8,796 bases of DNA from an uncultured Senegalimassilia sp. (GTDB lineage Bacteria > Actinomycetota > Coriobacteriia > Coriobacteriales > Eggerthellaceae): NCBI GenBank assembly GCA_934661765.1, contig CAKUJT010000097.1, positions 1 through 8,796 of the forward strand. Direction: 5' to 3'. The position numbers and the translations under genes are program-made. This document shows, one piece after another, positions 1-4,908 of the stretch. Each line of letters starts with the position of its first letter. The stretch's first letter is position 1. The notes beneath the pieces were generated by a model that was given only the letters and a program-made list of their open reading frames with translations, was not told where the DNA came from and searched no databases.

Positions 1-21
1 GGCTTTTTTGATTGGAGCGGC

Positions 22-630
22 ATGGGAAGGGCTGAAGATCGGAAAGCGATAGTTGCGGCAATTAATCAGGCCGCAGAGCTTTATCGTCGTTTTCTTGTCG
101 GAAAGTCATTCATGTACGTTTTCGATGACAGATATATCGAAGTAATTTATAAGGCCGTTAATTTCAAGCATCTAACTGGCGTAGATAGTTATTTGCCGGC
201 TAGCCAATTTTTCAAATTGGCTTCCAGAGGAAAACTTGCTGCATCGCAGATCGACTTTTCGAATCGCCATCCCTATGCTCTGTGCCGCAGAAAAGTTGCC
301 CACATTGTTCAGCTTGCATCTTTTGCAACCTCCGAGTGCTTTATGCTCGAAGACATATCAACGAAAACGCAGTGCTATAAGTTTGGAACAACAGACTTGC
401 ACTTTTCCTTGCTCATGAACTATAGGGGCGGCTGTTATGTTGCTGAATCTTTAAGGGATGAAGACTGTTTTTCAAAGAGTCGCGATGTGCACCAAGTCAT
501 GTATATCTTCTCGAGGCAGAACGATAAGAAGTTGTATGACTCACTCTTGTTTAAAGATGGTGAGTTCGATGATTCCCAACTTCCAAGTACGATCAAGCCT
601 CTCCTAGATCCTCGTCTCCTTGCTCATTAG
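22..630 (+). CDS. PBECR4-like toxin-nuclease family protein (putative)
   Basis: This 202-aa protein shows no signal peptide or membrane segment and should be cytoplasmic. Around residues 42-80 it reads F-K-H-L-T-G-V, then a short loop, then an A-S-Q-F-F-K-L-A segment and G-K-L-A-A-S-Q-I-D-F. This order (FxHLTGV, F(Y/F)xxxxxGKL, then an I-x-F strand) matches my memory of PBECR4, one of the phage-Barnase/EndoU/ColicinE5-D/RelE-like nuclease families found in phage and mobile-element cargo. A later pair of strands carries a K-F-G-T-T-D-L-H segment. The assignment is by pattern only, and no catalytic residue can be fixed with confidence. The ATG at 22 has GGAG four bases upstream, which supports this start, although only 21 bases precede it. 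No partner antitoxin or immunity gene is visible downstream. A hairpin with a T-run (733-776) could end its transcript. Confidence 0.6.
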   Translation: MGRAEDRKAIVAAINQAAELYRRFLVGKSFMYVFDDRYIEVIYKAVNFKHLTGVDSYLPASQFFKLASRGKLAASQIDFSNRHPYALCRRKVAHIVQLASFATSECFMLEDISTKTQCYKFGTTDLHFSLLMNYRGGCYVAESLRDEDCFSKSRDVHQVMYIFSRQNDKKLYDSLLFKDGEFDDSQLPSTIKPLLDPRLLAH

Positions 631-688
631 AAGATTTAAAGACGCGTGCGGACGCCAAATGCGGGTGTTTGATTCATGGAGTTCGTGC

Positions 689-715
689 TTGGTCTTTCTA
701 AAATCCGGTGACCAA
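689..715 (+). other. Inverted repeat TTGGTC / GACCAA
   Basis: TTGGTC (689-694) pairs with GACCAA (710-715) across a 15-base loop. It lies 58 bases past the stop of the 202-aa gene and 17 bases before the next, stronger hairpin. It may be part of a structured 3' end. It could also be chance, since the stem is only 6 bp. Confidence 0.3.
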
Positions 716-732
716 ATTACCCTATCGGTGAA

Positions 733-776
733 GCCCCAGCCGCCTCTGATACAAGCGAAACATTGGGGCATTTTTT
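733..776 (+). terminator. Rho-independent terminator-like hairpin
   Basis: GCCCCA (733-738) pairs with TGGGGC (764-769) and is followed, after one A, by six T residues (771-776). The loop of 25 bases is long, but a GC-rich stem plus a T-run on the + strand is the classical terminator layout. It most likely ends transcription from the 202-aa gene about 100 bases upstream. Confidence 0.6.
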
Positions 777-953
777 GTCGTGCGATTTCATGACCTCGCG
801 TGCCTCTGCCTGCCGCGTGCTCAAACGATCATGCTGCCCGTCGGGTGGTCTTTGCGGAGCCTTATGCAGGATGGACAAAGAAACACTGTTTAGTGGCCGC
901 CCGTTGTCAGCTGGTGCTACGGAGAGCGAACTAAAACGAAATTAGTACCTTCG

Positions 954-963
954 CTGTTAGACC
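954..963 (+). repeat. Short match to the IS1595-type terminus at 1890-1899
   Basis: CTGTTAGACC occurs here and again at 1890-1899 inside the left end of the IS fragment, in the same orientation. After the shared decamer both copies drift into similar T/A-rich sequence ending in CATAT(A)TG. It could be the vestige of another insertion of the same IS group, or a chance decamer. Confidence 0.3.
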
Positions 964-985
964 TGACCTATTCATCGCATATATG
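957..985 (+). promoter_or_regulatory. Weak promoter candidate for the 279-aa gene
   Basis: TTAGAC (957-962) and TATATG (980-985) are separated by 17 bases and lie about 50 bases before the ATG at 1037. Both boxes are imperfect matches to the sigma-70-type consensus. The -35 box falls in the possible IS end at 954-963, so the IS remnant may supply part of the promoter. Confidence 0.25.
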
Positions 986-1036
986 GTTTGATATAGCTAT
1001 CAGTGATTAGACTTGTTGTCCGTATGGAGGTTGTTG

Positions 1037-1876
1037 ATGATTATAAGAAGCGATGATCGTCAGGCTCTCGCCCGTTCGCTTGCAGAAATCGCCGGTATGG
1101 GAAGACTTGAATTTAATAACGCTATATTGTCCGACTGCGATTCGCTTCTTGTTAGATTGCGGGATGGAATTCTCAGTTCGGATTGTTGCGTTTACGTATT
1201 TATCCATCATATATGTCGACGTTTGAAATTTGACGATGGGAATTATTCAAGTTTCAATCTAAGACGGTTGCTTACGACGGATAATGCGTTTTCAGCTTTT
1301 TTGCGAAATCATGGGATTACTTTTAAGCTTACCGATGAGGCCATTGTTCCTTTTTTGAATGACAGAAGGATTAATTTGGCCTCAATCCCTACTAATTATG
1401 GTGCGAGCCTTAGAAGAAGGCTTCTTGGTGCAAGTCGGGACGCGGACGTATGCGTTAATGGCTTTGCTCTCGGGGACTCAATCCAAAAGAATTCTGAATT
1501 CTCTTACTATGCTGAATGTCCAGAGTTGATTCGCATGCTTGACTGCATCCTTCACTCCCTAGACCTACTCCACGACTATCAGGAACTGTCGCGTACGTAT
1601 TTAATTAGTTATCCCGTAAATATTACAGATGTGATACTCGACAGTTGTAGTGAAGCGTGTTCTTGCAAAAAGGTTGAAAGGCTGGTCGGCTGTTACCTCG
1701 ATCGATTGTTCTATGGTCTAAGCACGGATGGGTTGATTAATGCCGACCTAGGGAATGTGGTTCTACGCGTCAATGATGATGAAGATTTAAGTGGAAGAGG
1801 CTGTGTTGTCCGCAAATATGAAAAAGGGCGGCTTGAACTACTTCAGGATAATCTGTCAGACATGAAATGCATTTAG
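1037..1876 (+). CDS. Uncharacterised 279-aa accessory protein
   Basis: I do not recognise this protein. The ATG at 1037 is preferred over the upstream in-frame TTG codons (from 1013) because GGAGG (1026-1030) sits exactly six bases before it. The product has no signal peptide or transmembrane helix. It appears mostly helical in the N-terminal half, with an H-H-I-C-R-R-L-K stretch near residue 58. A Tyr/Leu-rich helical middle and a charged beta-like C-terminus follow. It is rich in Arg and Cys. Codon use is AT-rich (22/60 G+C in 1321-1380), well below the neighbouring IS block, which fits horizontally acquired cargo. It lies between a possible IS end (954-963) and a definite IS end nine bases after its stop codon. 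A toxin or phage-defence role is conceivable from context only, and no catalytic motif is assigned. Confidence 0.75.
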   Translation: MIIRSDDRQALARSLAEIAGMGRLEFNNAILSDCDSLLVRLRDGILSSDCCVYVFIHHICRRLKFDDGNYSSFNLRRLLTTDNAFSAFLRNHGITFKLTDEAIVPFLNDRRINLASIPTNYGASLRRRLLGASRDADVCVNGFALGDSIQKNSEFSYYAECPELIRMLDCILHSLDLLHDYQELSRTYLISYPVNITDVILDSCSEACSCKKVERLVGCYLDRLFYGLSTDGLINADLGNVVLRVNDDEDLSGRGCVVRKYEKGRLELLQDNLSDMKCI

Positions 1877-1885
1877 TTTTTGTTT

Positions 1886-2493
1886 GGCTCTGTTAGACCA
1901 GGATTGACATACATATGTCCCCACGGTGCCATATCGTTAGCCCCGTAGACCACGACGATGGGGGCAGCATGAACGCCGAGGACCTGGTCCTCAACTTCAA
2001 GAGGGACATGGCAAACCTCAGCAGGTCCGAGCGCCGGCGCGCGATCGAGTCCGTCAGGGACGTGATCCGCGCTGCGGCGTTCGACGATGCGGCCGGCTCC
2101 GCCTACGAGGTCGAGCGCTGCCCGCGATGCGGGTCCGTCGCGGTCGTGAAGAAGGGCAAATCGAGGAACGGCGGGCAGCGCTACCTCTGCCGGGGCTGCG
2201 GCAGGACCTTCGGCATGGGCAGCGGGCGCATCCTGGGGACGAGCAGGGTCCCGAGGGAGACCTGGATGGCCTACGCCGAGTGCTTCGTCCTCAAGCTGCC
2301 CCTGCGCGAGTGCGCGAGGCGCTGCCGCGTCTGCCTCAAGACCGCCTGGACCATGCGCCACAGGCTGATCGAGTGCCTCTCTGCCTACTCGCCCTCATTC
2401 AAGGTTGAGCGGGGCTGCGGGTGCGAGCTCGACGAGACCTACTTCCCCGAGTCGTTCAAGGGCAACCACGTGAAGGGGTCGTTCGCGATGCCG
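1886..2493 (+). mobile_element. IS1595-family insertion sequence, 5' fragment
   Basis: The element begins with GGCTCTGTTAGACC (1886-1899), consistent with an IS1595-type terminal inverted repeat, followed by the transposase start about 70 bases inside. G+C rises sharply (43/60 in 2041-2100 against 22/60 in 1321-1380). The transposase reading frame loses family similarity after codon 175, near 2493, where the antitoxin upstream region begins. No matching right end (GGTCTAACAGAGCC) was found in the window, so about half of the element is missing. The breakpoint coincides with a perfect small palindrome, CGATGC-C-GCATCG (2486-2498). Confidence 0.75.
1969..2493 (+). pseudogene. IS1595-family (ISXO2-like) transposase, truncated
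   Basis: The fragment codes for about 175 residues of a DDE transposase normally about 230-330 aa long. Residues 51-77 form a zinc ribbon (CPRC at 51-54, CRGC at 74-77, then GRTF), followed by a helical DNA-binding region (about 88-140, with R-E-T-W-M-A-Y and K-T-A-W-T-M-R-H-R). The catalytic domain begins with E-L-D-E-T-Y-F (Asp155), the first catalytic Asp of ISXO2-like proteins, and K-G-N-H. Similarity stops after M-P at codons 174-175, so the remaining catalytic residues are lost and the protein cannot transpose. The frame stays open to 2709 only because it reads through the antitoxin gene in the wrong frame. The ATG at 1969 has a G-rich run (1960-1964) just upstream. The ATG at 1915 is an in-frame alternative that lies almost at the IS tip. 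Confidence 0.8.
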
Positions 2494-2517
2494 CATCGGC
2501 AGCGTAGAGACGGTAGA

Positions 2518-2554
2518 ATGGTCGCACCGCGATATACGAGAGGGGTGCGACCAT
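2518..2554 (+). promoter_or_regulatory. Autoregulatory operator and promoter of the RelB/DinJ-type gene
   Basis: ATGGTCGCACC (2518-2528) and GGTGCGACCAT (2544-2554) form a perfect 11-bp inverted repeat with a 15-base spacer. The right arm includes the first two bases of the start codon at 2553. The spacer carries the likely ribosome binding site (GAGAGG, 2538-2543), and TAGAAT (2514-2519), a good -10 box, abuts the left arm. Ribbon-helix-helix antitoxins commonly bind such palindromes to repress their own operon. That this site is bound by the downstream protein is inference. Confidence 0.6.
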
Positions 2555-3035
2555 GCCGTCGAACATACCGGCCACGACGATCCGCACCGACCCGGAGGTC
2601 AAAAAGGAGACCACCGTCATCCTGGACGAGCCCGGCCTATCCATGTCCACCGCCGTTAACGCGTTCCTCAGGGCGCTCGTCCGGGAGGGCGGGATGCCGT
2701 TCGAGATGAAGGTCAAGTCTCCGGCGCCTGACGGGGAGACCATAGGATATAAAGAGTATTTGAGGCTTGCTGGTTTGGTTGCAAATACTCCTTCTACTGA
2801 TTTGCAGGCACTTTGCTCTTTAGATTTACGTGGTCACATACACCTCAATGATGTTGAGAAAGAATCTCTCGCGCAGAACGGCTGGCTGATATACGCCGGG
2901 CAAGAAGTTCTTGAATTTGATTCATTAAGCGAGAATGACCTTCAGAAATCTGATGATCAGCTATATAAGGCCAGCAAATCAGCTGTCAGTTTTGTGAACC
3001 TGATGCGCAGCAAGACTGATAAGGGTCCTATTTAG
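2553..3035 (+). CDS. RelB/DinJ-family antitoxin with an atypical C-terminal extension
   Basis: Residues 1-55 match RelB/DinJ antitoxins. T-T-I-R-T-D (8-13) is the DNA-binding strand of the ribbon-helix-helix fold, followed by a helix, a D-E-x-G-L-S-M-S-T-A-V turn-helix (25-35), and G-G-M-P-F-E-M (46-52), the end of the family's typical N-terminal domain. Pro27 replaces the usual hydrophobic residue in that turn. Family members are normally about 80-100 aa, whereas this one is 160. From about residue 64 the sequence is unrecognised and G+C drops from 65-70% (2581-2700) to 40-45% (2761-3000), so the C-terminal 96 residues may derive from another gene joined near 2740. No RelE/YafQ-type toxin follows, and the next 500 bp are non-coding. 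It may therefore be an orphan repressor, a decayed module, or a fusion with a new effector-binding domain. ATG 2553 is preceded by GAGAGG. Confidence 0.75.
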   Translation: MPSNIPATTIRTDPEVKKETTVILDEPGLSMSTAVNAFLRALVREGGMPFEMKVKSPAPDGETIGYKEYLRLAGLVANTPSTDLQALCSLDLRGHIHLNDVEKESLAQNGWLIYAGQEVLEFDSLSENDLQKSDDQLYKASKSAVSFVNLMRSKTDKGPI

Positions 3036-3058
3036 ACCTCAAGGTTTAGACCTCAATT
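3031..3058. repeat. Two tandem 14-bp repeats over the antitoxin stop codon
   Basis: TTTAGACCTCAAGG (3031-3044) is followed directly by TTTAGACCTCAATT (3045-3058), identical over 12 of 14 bases. The first copy contains the TAG stop codon of the antitoxin gene. It is probably a small slippage duplication. Confidence 0.6.
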
Positions 3059-3203
3059 TCCTTCATACTCGTGTGTAGGTTGCTTTAGAGGCTTGAGTTG
3101 TAGATATTTCTTTTTGATCCTTGCTCCGTGTGGCGGCACGTAAAAGCTGTACTGCGCTTGGGCAGGTTAAAGACCAAGACGATTAGATATCCGAGATGAT
3201 ATC

Positions 3204-3257
3204 GAGCCCGCACCGGGGAGATAAGGTGAGTCCGCGCCGGGGACTTTAATTCCGGCG
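3204..3257. repeat. Imperfect direct repeats and hairpin, possible mobile-element end
   Basis: GAGCCCGCACCGGGGAG (3204-3220) and GAGTCCGCGCCGGGGAC (3228-3244) agree at 14 of 17 positions with a 24-base offset. The second copy overlaps an inverted repeat, CGCCGG (3235-3240) with CCGGCG (3252-3257). GATATC also occurs twice just upstream (3186, 3198). Multiple short repeats of this kind occur at the ends of some IS families such as IS21, but no transposase is present here, so an IS-end origin is speculative. Confidence 0.4.
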
Positions 3258-3468
3258 ACAATTAGGTTTCCGTGAGGATGCCGCGGCTGACAGCCAGCAG
3301 AAAACCGCCTTATATGCTCCTTCCGCGCCTCCTACTCAAACGATTTGCGCCGAAAGAGTTTGCTGTTTTGCGCCACATGAAGTTGCGATTGAAAATGCAG
3401 TGGGACGGTAGGGACGTGGCGGCTAGCATTAAATTGCGGCTGTAAAGACACCTTTTATCGATTCCCGG

Positions 3469-3497
3469 TTGAAAAATTGAATTGTTAATCTGAGAAT
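3469..3497 (+). promoter_or_regulatory. Candidate promoter for the first wall-binding protein gene
   Basis: TTGAAA (3469-3474) and GAGAAT (3492-3497) are spaced by 17 bases and lie about 40 bases before the ATG at 3537, in a locally AT-rich stretch. The -10 box matches the consensus at only four of six positions. Confidence 0.35.
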
Positions 3498-3536
3498 AAC
3501 TTGAGAGAGCCTTAAATCTCGGAGAAAGGATGTCGT

Positions 3537-4829
3537 ATGAAAAACCTTCGGGAAAGATGGCGCGGACTAACAGCGCTGGGAGTTGCTGCATTTGTCGCTG
3601 CCTGTATGACGGTTGCCCCAGCGCCCTCATTTGCTGATCTTCAATATATCGATCATAGCGAGTCTCTCAATGTGTCAGGTTCCTCTGCTTTGTGTCCTGC
3701 TGGAACGTATTATTTCGACAACGATGGCTGGATGAAGGCCGGGCTCGTTTACTGCGAGGACGGCGACCTTCGCTATTTCGATCCCGAGACTGGCGCCATG
3801 GTTACGAACCAGTGGTATAACGATTACGAAGCTGTCTGGTATTATTTCGGCGCTGACGGGACCGCAGTGTCGGGCTGGCAGTCTATCGGTGGGGATGAGT
3901 ACTACTTCTATCCCGAAAGCCATGAAATGGCATACGGCCGAGTTCAGATTGATGGCAAAAACTACTTCCTGAACACTCCTGGCGCCAACGCCGATGGTCG
4001 CTTGCAGCATAACGGCTGGATCTATGACTCCATCTATGGAAAGTGGCTCTATGCGACTTCCAGCGGCGAGTTGTTGACCGGTTGGCAAAATATCGGTGGA
4101 ACTTGGTACTATTTCAACGAGTACGGTGTTATGTTGACCGGATGGATCGATGATTCGGGGACGTGGTATTACGCCAACGCCTCTGGCGCGATGGTCACCG
4201 GGTGGCTCAACGTCGGCGGTACGTGGTATTACCTCGACGGCTCGGGTGCCATGGCCGCTAACGGCTGGCGCAGCTTGGCTGGCTCCTGGTATTGGTTCGG
4301 CGACTCCGGCGCAATGTCGACTGGCTGGTTCTTGGCAGGCGGCTCTTGGTATTATGCGAGTGGTTCGGGCGCTATGGCAACCGGCTGGCTCGGCAATGGC
4401 GGCACGTGGTATTGGCTCGGAGGTTCGGGCGCTATGGCCTCTAACTCTTGGGCCAACGTTGGTGGAGTCTGGTACTGGTTCGACAATTCCGGTGCCATGG
4501 CCACCGGCTGGCATCAGATTGACGGCGCCTGGTACTACTTTAGCGGTTCTGGCGCTATGGCCCACGACGCCTGGGTCGGCGATTATTACCTCCAATCCTC
4601 CGGCGCCATGGCCACGAACGCCTGGGTCGGCTCCTACTATGTCGGCGGGGACGGCAAGTGGGTTCCAGGTTACGATTTAGTTTGGTATAAGAACGGTAGC
4701 GATGTTTACCATACACATAAGTGCCGTACAGTTGGCAAGGACGCAAAGGGCTATTCGCAGATCTCTATTCAGGAGGCCCGGAAGCGTGGTGCTTCACGAG
4801 AGTGCAAGAACTGCCAACAAATTGGCTAG
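3537..4829 (+). CDS. Secreted cell-wall-binding repeat protein with Cys/His C-terminal motif
   Basis: This 430-aa exported protein appears to have no enzymatic domain. Residues 1-33 form a signal peptide with a basic start, a hydrophobic core and S-F-A before Asp34. V-A-A-C at 20-23 also fits a lipobox, so lipoprotein processing at Cys23 is an alternative. From about residue 55 to 375 there are roughly a dozen choline-binding-like repeats of about 20 residues (G-W-x-x-x-G-G-x-W-Y-Y-x-x-x-S-G-A-M), which in related proteins bind wall polymers. The ligand here is unknown. Residues 383-426 form a separate small domain with Y-H-T-H-K-C (391-396) and C-K-N-C (423-426). It resembles the Y-H-x(2-3)-C-x(n)-E-A-x-x-x-G-x-x-x-C-x-x-C tails of some secreted Gram-positive proteins, which resemble Ada-type zinc sites and probably bind metal. 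AGAAAGGA (3523-3530) supports ATG 3537. It heads a cluster of three repeat proteins and may act as a surface adhesin or scaffold. Confidence 0.85.
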   Translation: MKNLRERWRGLTALGVAAFVAACMTVAPAPSFADLQYIDHSESLNVSGSSALCPAGTYYFDNDGWMKAGLVYCEDGDLRYFDPETGAMVTNQWYNDYEAVWYYFGADGTAVSGWQSIGGDEYYFYPESHEMAYGRVQIDGKNYFLNTPGANADGRLQHNGWIYDSIYGKWLYATSSGELLTGWQNIGGTWYYFNEYGVMLTGWIDDSGTWYYANASGAMVTGWLNVGGTWYYLDGSGAMAANGWRSLAGSWYWFGDSGAMSTGWFLAGGSWYYASGSGAMATGWLGNGGTWYWLGGSGAMASNSWANVGGVWYWFDNSGAMATGWHQIDGAWYYFSGSGAMAHDAWVGDYYLQSSGAMATNAWVGSYYVGGDGKWVPGYDLVWYKNGSDVYHTHKCRTVGKDAKGYSQISIQEARKRGASRECKNCQQIG

Positions 4830-4854
4830 CGCATTACTGAGCTAGTTTGATTGA

Positions 4855-4882
4855 GGCCCCGTTGCCCTGAGGTGACGGGGCC
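4855..4882. terminator. Hairpin after the first wall-binding gene
   Basis: GGCCCCGT (4855-4862) and ACGGGGCC (4875-4882) form a perfect 8-bp stem with a 12-base loop, 25 bases after the stop codon at 4829. There is no T-run on the + strand, so it may be an inefficient terminator or a processing site. A smaller inverted repeat, CTAGC / GCTAG (4826-4845), with TTTGATT after it, sits between the stop codon and this stem. The next gene begins 26 bases downstream. Confidence 0.5.
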
Positions 4883-4908
4883 GCTGCGTGATTGGATACT
4901 GTGCTGCT

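Larger units (their letters stand above)
631..1036. other. Intergenic region with hairpins and possible IS remnant
   Basis: This is about 400 bp without a convincing gene. It holds an inverted repeat (689-715), a terminator-like hairpin (733-776), a short match to the IS1595-type end found at 1886 (954-963), and a weak promoter candidate before the next gene. The only longer open frame (763-945, TTG start) begins inside the terminator stem and has no ribosome binding site. Confidence 0.6.
3036..3536. other. 500-bp non-coding region upstream of the wall-protein cluster
   Basis: No convincing gene is visible on either strand. A minus-strand open frame (3310-3630) shows no family resemblance and runs into the signal peptide region of the next gene. 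The region contains the tandem repeat at its left edge, a pair of 17-bp direct repeats with a hairpin (3204-3257), and a candidate promoter at 3469-3497. The length suggests remnants of rearranged DNA as well as regulatory sequence. Confidence 0.6.

Noticed and set aside
676..711. Eleven-codon open frame overlapping the hairpin at 689, as a possible leader peptide
   Set aside because: There is no ribosome binding site, no run of regulatory codons, and the following terminator is more simply explained as the end of the upstream transcript.
763..945. 60-codon plus-strand open frame in the first intergenic region
   Set aside because: It begins with TTG inside the terminator hairpin, lacks a ribosome binding site, and has no recognisable features.
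1873..2361. Minus-strand open frame opposite the transposase
   Set aside because: This is a GC-rich shadow. The plus strand shows the zinc ribbon and catalytic-domain start.
3310..3630. 106-codon minus-strand open frame in the non-coding gap
   Set aside because: It overlaps the signal-peptide region of the next gene, has no family resemblance, and runs against a promoter and ribosome binding site on the plus strand.
3675..4595. Long minus-strand open frame (306 codons) opposite the first wall-binding gene
   Set aside because: It is the mirror of the repetitive coding sequence. Its regular Pro/Ala-rich pattern simply reflects the repeats, with no ribosome binding site or family match.
4080..4630. 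Regularly spaced repeats suggestive of a CRISPR-like array
   Set aside because: The repeats are in frame, encode wall-binding motifs, vary at third positions, and lack unique spacers or cas genes.
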